Assembly: GCA_030531005.1 (NCBI GenBank)
Contig: JAUMTW010000008.1
Location: 67,769 to 131,768 of the forward strand
Length of the DNA: 64,000 bases
Source of the DNA: Corynebacterium sp.
GTDB lineage: Bacteria > Actinomycetota > Actinomycetes > Mycobacteriales > Mycobacteriaceae
Reading direction: 5' to 3'
Positions 8,964-16,828 of this stretch are shown one piece after another. The position numbers and the translations under genes are program-made. Numbering within the stretch: position 1 is the stretch's first letter; the number at the start of each line of letters is the position of its first letter. The notes below the pieces were generated by a model, which was given only the letters and a program-made list of their open reading frames with translations, searched no databases and was not told the origin of the DNA.

Positions 8964-10397
8964 TTAATCTTCTGCTTTTACCTTCGGAATGAACATGGAG
9001 CTCAAAATGGAAAGCCCCAGAATCACCGCACCAACTAAGAAGGCTGTGGTATAACCAGCGGTCGAGGTCGAGCCTTCCGGCGAACCGGAAACCATGAATA
9101 CCGGCAATACCGCGAAGGAAATGCCAGCACCTAGATTGAAGCTGGCTGAAGTCATGCCAGGCAGGAAGCCCTCATAGTCCTTTGGCGAATTCATCACGCC
9201 GAGGTTATTGAGCACAATATTGGCAATACCAGCATAGGTGACACCGAGCAGAATGACGCAGATAATCAGCACAGCTTTAGAATGTACGCCGACCAGCGCA
9301 AGGGCCACCAGTAGCAGCGCGGAGGCACCATTTCCTATGCGCAGTAGGCGCCCGTAGCCAATGATTGGAGCCCAGCGCCCCGCGAATGGGCCCACTGCCC
9401 AGCCGATAAGCGCATACGGCGTCAGCAGTATCAAGCTGGCGGTATCTGCCTGCAATCCAAAGCCGGCATCGGAGTTTTGAGCCAGCGAGATTGCCAAACC
9501 ATTCACTGCGGCGAATACACCCACCATGGTCAGCACGGTGGTCAACAGTAAGGCCCAGGTATGCGGGCGCTTGAGATACTTTGGCGCAACCAATGGTTCT
9601 TGTTGTTTATTTTCGTACTTCCAAAAGACTGCGAAGACCAGCAGACCACCTAATACCAGACCGATGACCAGGGGCCAATTAGCCGCACTGCCATTGCCGG
9701 CTTCATTAGCGGCGAGGGTCACCATGAGTACCGACGCTACCAGCACGCCGGCTCCGATCCAGTCCATGCGTACGTTTTCACTTGGCTTAGATTCTGGCGC
9801 CCACAGGTAAACGGCGAGAGTTGCCAGCGCACCGATTACTGCGATGACCCAGAACACTGGACGGAAGCCCCAGTTCTCAGAGATCCAGCCGGAGATGATG
9901 ACGTCGATACCGGCGATACCACCGTTGACTGCGGCGATAACGCCCATCAGAGTTCCCAGGCGCACCTCATTGCGCACCTGGCTGCGCAGGATGATCAGGG
10001 TCATAGGGATAGTGCAGCCCGAAATGCCTTGTAGGGCGCGCGCTACTAGTAGCAGCTGAATGTTTGGGGCCAATGCGGCCAAGACGGCGCCAATACTCAT
10101 CACGCTGAGCATGATGAGCAGGACCTTGCGACGGCCCACCATGTCGGAAAGACGAGGCAGAAAGAGGCCGCACATCGCGCCGGCGGTAAAGAAAGCGGTC
10201 TGGGTTAAGCCCGCGGTGGCCTCATCGGTACCGAGCTCGCTGGCCATAGTAGGTAGCACTGGCGAGAGCATTGAGGCATTGAGCTGAAATGCCGTGGCTG
10301 CGGCCAGCAGCACGAACATCAGGAGGGGGACGCCACCCCGTCGCTGATCTACGGGGTCTTGGATTTTCTCGTTCATCACAAGCTTGGGACTCTCCAT
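8964..10397 (-). CDS. MFS transporter, probable nucleoside (uridine-like) permease
   Basis: A 477-residue polytopic protein with about 12-14 hydrophobic helices. The MFS motif A is visible in the loop after helix 2 (RLSDMVGRRKVLL). It lies 26 nt downstream of a nucleoside hydrolase, as in corynebacterial uridine-use operons, so import of nucleosides is inferred; the family itself is also consistent with drug efflux. ATG 10397 is used; ATG 10376 is an alternative, and neither has a clear ribosome binding site. Confidence 0.75.
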   Translation of the reverse strand: MESPKLVMNEKIQDPVDQRRGGVPLLMFVLLAAATAFQLNASMLSPVLPTMASELGTDEATAGLTQTAFFTAGAMCGLFLPRLSDMVGRRKVLLIMLSVMSIGAVLAALAPNIQLLLVARALQGISGCTIPMTLIILRSQVRNEVRLGTLMGVIAAVNGGIAGIDVIISGWISENWGFRPVFWVIAVIGALATLAVYLWAPESKPSENVRMDWIGAGVLVASVLMVTLAANEAGNGSAANWPLVIGLVLGGLLVFAVFWKYENKQQEPLVAPKYLKRPHTWALLLTTVLTMVGVFAAVNGLAISLAQNSDAGFGLQADTASLILLTPYALIGWAVGPFAGRWAPIIGYGRLLRIGNGASALLLVALALVGVHSKAVLIICVILLGVTYAGIANIVLNNLGVMNSPKDYEGFLPGMTSASFNLGAGISFAVLPVFMVSGSPEGSTSTAGYTTAFLVGAVILGLSILSSMFIPKVKAED

Positions 10398-10423
10398 GTA
10401 GGGGATAGAAATATGTTTTTAAT

Positions 10424-11416
10424 TTAGCACTGGAATTCGGTATCTCCCAGGCGGATCAGGGCATCACAGAGTAATTGGAAGAAGCCCTCGGCATCACAAT
10501 CGATTGCGACATTATGTTGGCGGGCCTGTGGCTGAGGATCATCGCGGGTGGGCAATATAGCCGGATCGTGAGCGAAATTGCGGCGGAAATCCACCACCGT
10601 TTGTCCACGAGTGTATTGACCTTGGGTTTCGACGTCTACGTGGGCGCGTACAGTGCGTACTAGACCGGGTTCTATAAGGGCTGCAACCGCCAGTGCATCA
10701 TGTAGCGGAGGGCCGGGGAATCCATATTCCTGTGTGTATGCCTGACCGAAGAAATCAATGAGCTCGGCTACGAAGTGGGCAACATCAGTGCCCACCGCCT
10801 GAATTTGGGCGAGACGATCTGGGGTGGCCAGCACCTTGTGAGTGACATCTAAGCCCACCATGGTGACCTCCCAATTACTTTGGAAGACGATGGCTGCGGC
10901 CTCTGGGTCCGCCAAAATATTGAATTCGGCGGCTGGGGTCATATTCCCTACTTGGTAGGCTCCACCCATCAAGGTTACGCCGGCAACCTTTTCCACCAGC
11001 TCCGGGTAGGTGCGTGCAAAAAGCGCGATATTGGTCAGCGCCCCGGTAGGCACCAGGTGGATGGTGTTGTCCGGGTTACTGCGTACGATGTCAGCGATCA
11101 GATTGACGGCATGGCGATCATCCAGGGGATACTTTGGTTCGGGTAGCTGTGGACCATCAAGTCCAGATTCTCCATGGATAGCTTCAGGCACTATCTGCTC
11201 GCCGACTAGTGGCTGAGCAGCACCTGCTGCAATGGGGACATCATAGAGCTTGGCGACCGTAGCCATGCTGCGCGCATTATTGGTCACTTTCTCAAGCAGT
11301 TGGTTTCCAGCCACGGTAGTAACGGCGGCTAGTTCGATGCTGGGATTCGCCCAGGCTAAGAGGAAGGCAATAGCATCGTCGTGGCCGGGGTCGCAGTCCA
11401 AAATGATCTTAGGCAT
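10424..11416 (-). CDS. Inosine/uridine-preferring nucleoside hydrolase
   Basis: Cleaves the N-glycosidic bond of ribonucleosides to base plus ribose. The N-terminus has the Ca2+-binding DxDxGxDD signature (D7-C-D9-P-G-H-D13-D14). A conserved ALTN segment and a C-terminal LHDALAVAAL segment complete the active site. The ATG at 11416 has AAAGGA 7-8 nt upstream; the TTG one codon earlier is not needed. It is the first gene of a two-gene operon with the MFS permease: take up a nucleoside, hydrolyse it, salvage the base. Confidence 0.92.
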   Translation of the reverse strand: MPKIILDCDPGHDDAIAFLLAWANPSIELAAVTTVAGNQLLEKVTNNARSMATVAKLYDVPIAAGAAQPLVGEQIVPEAIHGESGLDGPQLPEPKYPLDDRHAVNLIADIVRSNPDNTIHLVPTGALTNIALFARTYPELVEKVAGVTLMGGAYQVGNMTPAAEFNILADPEAAAIVFQSNWEVTMVGLDVTHKVLATPDRLAQIQAVGTDVAHFVAELIDFFGQAYTQEYGFPGPPLHDALAVAALIEPGLVRTVRAHVDVETQGQYTRGQTVVDFRRNFAHDPAILPTRDDPQPQARQHNVAIDCDAEGFFQLLCDALIRLGDTEFQC

Positions 11417-11489
11417 CAAGGGGTCCTTTCTCTCGGGTTAGTTACTGTCTATTCTGCACGTTTTGACGAGATCGGGCATAGTGGAAAGC

Positions 11490-12284
11490 ATGTCTGCACT
11501 GCCCCAACTCCAACATTTCTCTACGACGGATCCGCGCGCCACTGTACTGTTGCTGCATGGCTACGCGGAATATACCGGCCGCTACCCCAAACTTATTACC
11601 CTATTCAATGATGCCGGGTTCGAGGTTTTCGCTTATGATCAACGCAATCATGGGGCATGTGCACCCAAGGATCATGCGGTGGTCGATGTGCGTCAGCTCC
11701 TAGACGATCATCTGGAACTACGCGAGCAGGTGCGTGCGCGTATGAACACGGAACAGCTCTTTTTATTTGGGCACTCCATGGGTGGGTTACTCAGTGCGGC
11801 ATCGGCGTTGGTGAACCCACGGGGACTAGCTGGGGTTGCCTTATCAGGCCCGGCTTTCTTACAGTATCCTCCGGTCCCAAAATGGGTGGCGCGCCTCGCA
11901 TTGCCACTTGCCCGCCTGGCCCCTCGTTTTTCGGCGGCTTCCATCGCCTCAAAGCAGTTGGCTCATGATCCCCAAATCGCGCGCGACTTCATTGCCGATC
12001 CACTCAATTATCAGGGAAAGGTGCCACTGCTTACCGGGACAACCATGGCCTTAGTAGGCCATGAAACCTTAGCGGATGCCATGAATTGGGATCAGCATCT
12101 TCCTTTGCAGATTTTTCATGGGGATTCTGATGGCTTAGCAAATGTACAAGGCTCGCGTGATTTTGCCCGTGCCAGTGGAGGCAACTTGGTGGAGGTGCCG
12201 GGTGGTTATCACGAGATTTTCCAGGAGCCGGAGGCCGATGAGTTGCACCAACAGCTCCTGGATTTCTATCTCGCACAACTCTAA
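11490..12284 (+). CDS. Alpha/beta hydrolase, monoacylglycerol-lipase-like
   Basis: A 264-residue serine hydrolase. It has an oxyanion-hole LLLHGYAEYTGRY segment, the nucleophile elbow GHSMGG near residue 104, the acid in HGDSDGLAN and the base in GGYHEIF, the order found in monoglyceride lipases such as mycobacterial Rv0183. It probably hydrolyses short or monoacyl lipid esters. ATG 11490 is preferred, with GGAAAG just upstream; the upstream TTG lacks support. The stop overlaps that of convergent nagE-like gene by 3-4 nt. Confidence 0.85.
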   Translation: MSALPQLQHFSTTDPRATVLLLHGYAEYTGRYPKLITLFNDAGFEVFAYDQRNHGACAPKDHAVVDVRQLLDDHLELREQVRARMNTEQLFLFGHSMGGLLSAASALVNPRGLAGVALSGPAFLQYPPVPKWVARLALPLARLAPRFSAASIASKQLAHDPQIARDFIADPLNYQGKVPLLTGTTMALVGHETLADAMNWDQHLPLQIFHGDSDGLANVQGSRDFARASGGNLVEVPGGYHEIFQEPEADELHQQLLDFYLAQL

Positions 12285-13855
12285 GTTTCGGTGCGCTCCC
12301 TCTGGAGGGCATCGGAAACTTCCTCATAGAGGAATTCCACTGCTGGTCCAATGATGACCTGCACCGTATTTTGGGAAGGGCGCACAATACCCAATGGCTC
12401 CGCAGCTTGGAGGCGACTTTCATCCACCAGCTCTGGTTCGGCCACGCTCACGCGCAGGCGGGTGGTGCAGTGCTCCATACTCAGCACATTATTGGGGCCA
12501 CCGAGACCTTCGAGAATGATTTCAGCGCGCTGACCTTCGACACCATCCACAGTAGTGGCTGGGCCTTCCCCGGCAGGATCCACTGCTTCGCGCCCTGGGG
12601 TACACAAGTTAAAGCGCCCAATGAGGTAATAGAATATGGCGAAGTAGACCACAAAATAGATCACACCCATGATCAGCAGCATCCACCACTGGTTAGCTAA
12701 TGGGTTGCGAGCCTGCAGGATCATGTCGATAGTGCCGGCAGAGAAAGCGAACCCAGTAGTCCACTGTCCAAGAGCAGCAATGAACAACGATAGGCCGGTG
12801 AGTAGGGCGTGCACCAGGTAAAGTAATGGGGCTACGAACATGAAGGAGAATTCCAATGGTTCGGTTACACCGGTTAAGAAGGCAGTCAGGGCGCCGGCAA
12901 GCATGAGCGAGCCCACTGCTTTCTTCCGCTCGGAGCGAGCGCGCAGGTAAATGGCTAGGGCTGCACCGGGCAGGCCGAACATCATAATGGGGAAGAATCC
13001 GGCTTGGTATTGCCCAATTACGCCGACAACCTCGCAGGTGCCGTCTTCCCAAACTCCAGGGCAGCTGGCAGCATCAGTGGCAGCGGCTGCCTCATCAATC
13101 GTGGCGCCCCCACCTAAGAATTTGCCGATGTCATTGATACCGGCCACATCGAACCAGAAGATAGAGTTCAATGCGTGGTGCAAGCCGGTCGGGATGAGCA
13201 GGCGATTAAAGAAACCATAGAGGCCAGCTCCGACCGCGCCGAGTTCCTGGATCCAACGCCCGAAGTCAAACAGTACTTTGTAGAGCACGGGCCAGACGAA
13301 ATACAGGATTCCGGAAAGTCCGATCGCAAAGAAAGAGGTGAGAATCGGCACCAGGCGCCGTCCCCCAAAGAAAGCCAAGAAGTCGGGCAGCTTGACTTTA
13401 TGGAAGCTATTATACGCCCAAGCTGCAATACAGCCGATCAAAATGCCGATGAGCACATTCTTGCCATTGATGACATCCCAGCCGTGGCTAGTCCAGTCCA
13501 TTGCTTCAGTCTCACTCATGGCGCTGACGTCTTCGATCCCTTTATAGCTGGCCACGGCATCCGGGCCAATGACGGTGACCACTGTGGCAAAGCCGATAAA
13601 TCCGGCGAGTGCCGCGGCGCCACTGTTGTCTTTGGAAAGCCCATAGGCAATGGCGATGGCGAAGATCCAGCCCAAATTATCCAGGACGGCAGATCCCGCA
13701 GTGATGAGAACCTGTGCTGCAATATTGTTGGTACCCCACCCATCGGGATCGATCCAGTAACCCACGCCGAGCAGGATGGCAGCCACTGGCATGACCGCCA
13801 CTGCCCCCATAAGGGCTTTCCCGAGTTTTTGGAGGCTAGTCATGATGGTGGACAT
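12281..13855 (-). CDS. nagE: PTS EIICB permease, N-acetylglucosamine/glucose type
   Basis: A membrane permease that phosphorylates sugar during uptake. The 524-residue product has an N-terminal EIIC domain (about ten helices, with the hallmark GVTEPLEF) and a C-terminal EIIB domain with the phospho-Cys in EHCTTRLR at about residue 463. There is no EIIA domain, so it must use EIIA in trans. Overall similarity is closer to NagE than PtsG, so GlcNAc is the likely substrate, but glucose is possible. ATG 13855 is chosen because GAGGAG lies 4-5 nt upstream; ATG 13867 lacks such a site. Confidence 0.82.
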   Translation of the reverse strand: MSTIMTSLQKLGKALMGAVAVMPVAAILLGVGYWIDPDGWGTNNIAAQVLITAGSAVLDNLGWIFAIAIAYGLSKDNSGAAALAGFIGFATVVTVIGPDAVASYKGIEDVSAMSETEAMDWTSHGWDVINGKNVLIGILIGCIAAWAYNSFHKVKLPDFLAFFGGRRLVPILTSFFAIGLSGILYFVWPVLYKVLFDFGRWIQELGAVGAGLYGFFNRLLIPTGLHHALNSIFWFDVAGINDIGKFLGGGATIDEAAAATDAASCPGVWEDGTCEVVGVIGQYQAGFFPIMMFGLPGAALAIYLRARSERKKAVGSLMLAGALTAFLTGVTEPLEFSFMFVAPLLYLVHALLTGLSLFIAALGQWTTGFAFSAGTIDMILQARNPLANQWWMLLIMGVIYFVVYFAIFYYLIGRFNLCTPGREAVDPAGEGPATTVDGVEGQRAEIILEGLGGPNNVLSMEHCTTRLRVSVAEPELVDESRLQAAEPLGIVRPSQNTVQVIIGPAVEFLYEEVSDALQRERTET

Positions 13856-13954
13856 GTCGCTCCTCATAATACGTCTTCAATATTTCACCTTTATTATGGG
13901 AGCACCCCAGTTAGAAAATCACCGGTTTGAATATATTTCCCCTCTTCGAGGGGT

Positions 13955-13983
13955 AAAAAAGACCCTGGTCAAAGACCAGGGTC
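13955..13983 (-). terminator. Rho-independent terminator of the PfoR-like gene
   Basis: A perfect 10-bp stem (GACCCTGGTC / GACCAGGGTC) with a 3-nt loop, followed on the minus strand by six T. It separates the PfoR-like transcript from the PTS gene downstream. Confidence 0.85.
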
Positions 13984-13999
13984 ACAAAATTATAGGGGC

Positions 14000-15133
14000 T
14001 TAGTTGAAATTCAACTTATAAAATTCTGGAGAGATCCAACCCAGCTTCGTGCCGTAGAGCCAATTGAAGAAGAAGCCGAGCACAATTGGCAGAATAAAGA
14101 AGCACAGCAGCACAACACCGACGTTGCCTACGGTCCAACCCCAGCCCTCGTAGTTCAGAGCAGCCAAGGGACCAGCAAAACCAGAGTTACCGAAGCCCGC
14201 AGAAATCGCGGTACCAGGGATGGAGAATATGCCACCGACCATACCGACGATTGCCGCCGATGAGATGCCAGGCAAGGCAGCCTTGGGATGGGCGAAGAAA
14301 TTCGCCATCTGCACCTTTGAAGATCCAAGCACGTGAATCAAGCTGGTACCGAAGCCATTAACCTTGTAACCGGCAATCATGATTGAAATGCCCATTGCAC
14401 AGACGCCAAGGTTAGCCGCGCCAGAGGATACGCCTTCCATCATAATGGCGGTTGCGATACCCACGGTGGAGATTGGGGAGACAATCAAGATAGAGAATAG
14501 GACTGCCAAAATGAGACCCATAATCATTGGTTGCAATTCGGTAGCACCGTTCACAAGATGACCCAACCACTTAGTGAAGACCTCCACGATTGGATAGGTC
14601 ACAACCCAGCCAATAGTACCGACAACAACAACCACAGTGGTCGAAAGCAAAATGATGGTATAGCTACCCAGGCGGTCGCCAATCCACAGCAATAGGCCGA
14701 CAGCCATGGCGGCGGTAAGGCCGGAGTTGATCACCAGACCGGTGCCAGAAAGATGGAAGCCGCCGGTCTCCATCGGTTGGGCAACACCGGAACCGAGTAC
14801 AGAAGCGATACCAACGGATGCAATTTGCATCGGAGTCATCTTGAATTCCAATGCAACCATCACACCGATGATCGCTGGCAACATAGTGCCGGTTAGCTGG
14901 ACCAGATCAATCAGGGTCTGGCCTTGCGGGAAAATCGGGAGCAAAGCGGTAAAGAGCTCACCGATCAAAGCCTGGGGCACCAGGGTTACCACAACGGCAA
15001 TTGAAATACCGTTGAGCACCTTCATAATGAAGTCCTTGGCACCGGTGCCGGGTTTCGATTCTTCTACCTCTAAGGGCATGTGGAGCTCAATATGCTCCTC
15101 GTTGCCGGCCAAAGTCTTGGCGTGTTTCGACAT
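14000..15133 (-). CDS. PfoR-like PTS EIIC-type membrane protein (PTS_EIIC_2)
   Basis: A 377-residue protein with about ten hydrophobic helices and Gly-rich motifs (GSGVAQPMETGGFHLSGTG; GAANLGVCAMGISIMIAG) typical of the PfoR / PTS_EIIC_2 family. Members lack EIIA and EIIB parts; they are named after a putative perfringolysin regulator, and a sugar or organic-acid transport role is suspected but unproven. ATG 15133 is chosen over the GTG at 15175; its AAGGA lies rather far upstream (about 11 nt). It lies upstream of the PTS gene but has its own terminator. Confidence 0.75.
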   Translation of the reverse strand: MSKHAKTLAGNEEHIELHMPLEVEESKPGTGAKDFIMKVLNGISIAVVVTLVPQALIGELFTALLPIFPQGQTLIDLVQLTGTMLPAIIGVMVALEFKMTPMQIASVGIASVLGSGVAQPMETGGFHLSGTGLVINSGLTAAMAVGLLLWIGDRLGSYTIILLSTTVVVVVGTIGWVVTYPIVEVFTKWLGHLVNGATELQPMIMGLILAVLFSILIVSPISTVGIATAIMMEGVSSGAANLGVCAMGISIMIAGYKVNGFGTSLIHVLGSSKVQMANFFAHPKAALPGISSAAIVGMVGGIFSIPGTAISAGFGNSGFAGPLAALNYEGWGWTVGNVGVVLLCFFILPIVLGFFFNWLYGTKLGWISPEFYKLNFN

Positions 15134-15205
15134 TGTGTGGATTGTCCTTCGATTTTGAAAGCGGCACTTCCCCACGGGGTTTAGGCCGCAAGCCTTGTCA
15201 TTTGC

Positions 15206-15388
15206 TTACCAGCAAGCCATCCAGTGCGGCATGATGCTGAGTTCGTGCTGCATACGTACCAGCGGTACATATCCAGTGTCATGGTGAGCAAACATAACGC
15301 CTCCATCTTTGTTTTCTGCTTGTTTGCCCTCAATCGCGCAATGGGGTGATGCCCCTGCTTTGAAAGTTGCCAGCACCCAATTTCCCAT
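15206..15388 (-). CDS. Possible small protein upstream of the PfoR-like gene
   Basis: A 60-codon frame beginning with ATG (MGNWVLATFKAG) in the 5' region of the PfoR-like gene, rich in His and Met. It resembles no family that I recognise, and no ribosome binding site or leaderless promoter was seen. It may be chance; it is listed because it lies in line with the downstream gene. Confidence 0.22.
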   Translation of the reverse strand: MGNWVLATFKAGASPHCAIEGKQAENKDGGVMFAHHDTGYVPLVRMQHELSIMPHWMACW

Positions 15389-15474
15389 AGGAATATGTGG
15401 GGCCTAGCAACGTAACAGCCTGGCACAGTTTTTCAACCGGCGCCAAGTATGTGCACAAAGAGTTCCTACTATTT

Positions 15475-15488
15475 TGTGATTTCTCACA
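15475..15488. promoter_or_regulatory. Palindrome TGTGATTTCTCACA, GlxR-like
   Basis: TGTGA and TCACA arms flank a 4-nt centre. The CRP/GlxR consensus has a 6-nt centre, so this is two bases short; the arms otherwise match fully. Confidence 0.35.
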
Positions 15489-15611
15489 CTTTTTCAACGC
15501 TGTACACGAAGGTTTCCCCTCGGACACCACCTGCATACCACAGCCCCTGCGCAACTAGATTGCTATTCTGAGCCCTAAAAAGCAAGACAGTATCAAAAAT
15601 AGCGCATAATT

Positions 15612-15629
15612 TTTGCATTAGATTGCAAA
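15612..15629. promoter_or_regulatory. 18-bp dyad TTTGCA-N6-TGCAAA
   Basis: A perfect 6-6-6 inverted repeat in the divergent intergenic region, overlapping a second dyad (GATTGC..GCAATC at 15621-15641). It is likely an operator for an unidentified regulator. Confidence 0.4.
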
Positions 15630-15805
15630 TCGTGCGCAATCAAAACCTAGCTCGTTAATTACGCGCCGGATGTAACACTTTCCCCATGACGCACGACGTC
15701 AAAATTCCGTACGTTTCATAGGACAAAAATCCAGCACAATTACCCCGCACTGAACCTGAAATCCTCAACCACCATCTAGCCAAACCCCTTCGTTCCAGTT
15801 ATGAT

Positions 15806-15821
15806 TGTGGTCAATGTTACA
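15806..15821. promoter_or_regulatory. Candidate GlxR (CRP-type) site before the YhgE operon
   Basis: TGTGGTCAATGTTACA matches the 16-bp TGTGA-N6-TCACA consensus at most arm positions and lies 150 nt before the ATG at 15956. Confidence 0.4.
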
Positions 15822-15955
15822 AATGTGACTAGTGGGAAATTAGTGTTTTCCTATGAATAGCACTATTCTAACTATGCACCTTTCCAGGAAAACTCCTTGC
15901 CATCCGCTGGGAAAATCCTGGAAACACCCACCACTTGAGAGGATTAATAAGGCTC

Positions 15956-16801
15956 ATGAGCACCACCCCGCGCAGGCGCAGCCTGACCACGGTACTCAAG
16001 ACCGCAGACCTCGTACTCGCCTCCGGCACCGCTGTCCCGGATCTCAATATCCGCTCAGGGTTCACTATGATCCACTGTCGCCGAGAAAGCTCTGCAACCA
16101 CCCTAGCGATGACTATCGCTGGGCGGATGAACCCCAAAAAAGGCACGGTCACCCTAATGCAACGGCATCGTGCTTGGACTAAGACTGGGGAAATTCATAA
16201 GCGGGTAGCCTTCGCCGGCGTGCCCGAGCTCAGTGAGGTCGAGCGTCTGGTTACCGTACACACCGCCATCCGGGAACGCGCAGTGTGGGCTGGAAGTTGG
16301 TGGAAGCTCACCCCACGCAATATTGAAAAGATCCCCGCCTACACAACTGCAGCCAAGCTGGTGGAATTTAATTTTGATAATGCCACCGCAAAAAAGACCT
16401 TGGTCGGCGAGCTCGATTTATTCGATCGAGTTAAGCTACACGTAATGCAGGCACTCATTTCACGCCCGGATCCACTCGCGCTCATCGTCGATGACATCGA
16501 CTCGCTGCGCAGTCTAATCTTGCGCCGCAATTTCCTACACCTACTCTCTCGTATAGCGACGAATTTCCCGGTGATTGTGCTGACCTCCAATGCCGCAGAT
16601 CGCCAATACACCGACGAGTACCTACAGGTGGACATCACGAGCAAAACGGTGCTCTCTATGCCGAATGCAGATCGTGGCACTGCTTTGCCTAAAGCAGATC
16701 GCAAAGCCATTGAATCTAGTGAATCCACGGAACCCGCCATTGTCGAAGGCGAAATTATCAGCGAAACATATCTGCCTGCTGATGAAACCCCCGCCGATTA
16801 A
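15956..16801 (+). CDS. ABC-ATPase-like protein lacking a P-loop
   Basis: A 281-residue protein whose layout follows an ABC ATP-binding protein: an N-terminal beta-strand part, a helical middle, then a Walker-B-like strand (LALIVDDIDSL) and a D-loop-like SNAAD region. The place of Walker A reads HCRRESSATTLA (residues 40-51), without GxxGxGK[ST], and no LSGGQ signature is seen. It is therefore probably not an active ATPase. ATG 15956 follows AAGG. It lies 27 nt upstream of the YhgE/Pip gene, so the two likely form a complex or an operon. The C-terminal ~50 residues are acidic and variable. Confidence 0.65.
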   Translation: MSTTPRRRSLTTVLKTADLVLASGTAVPDLNIRSGFTMIHCRRESSATTLAMTIAGRMNPKKGTVTLMQRHRAWTKTGEIHKRVAFAGVPELSEVERLVTVHTAIRERAVWAGSWWKLTPRNIEKIPAYTTAAKLVEFNFDNATAKKTLVGELDLFDRVKLHVMQALISRPDPLALIVDDIDSLRSLILRRNFLHLLSRIATNFPVIVLTSNAADRQYTDEYLQVDITSKTVLSMPNADRGTALPKADRKAIESSESTEPAIVEGEIISETYLPADETPAD

Positions 16802-16828
16802 TCCTTTCTGAAAGCCAGAGAATTTCGC

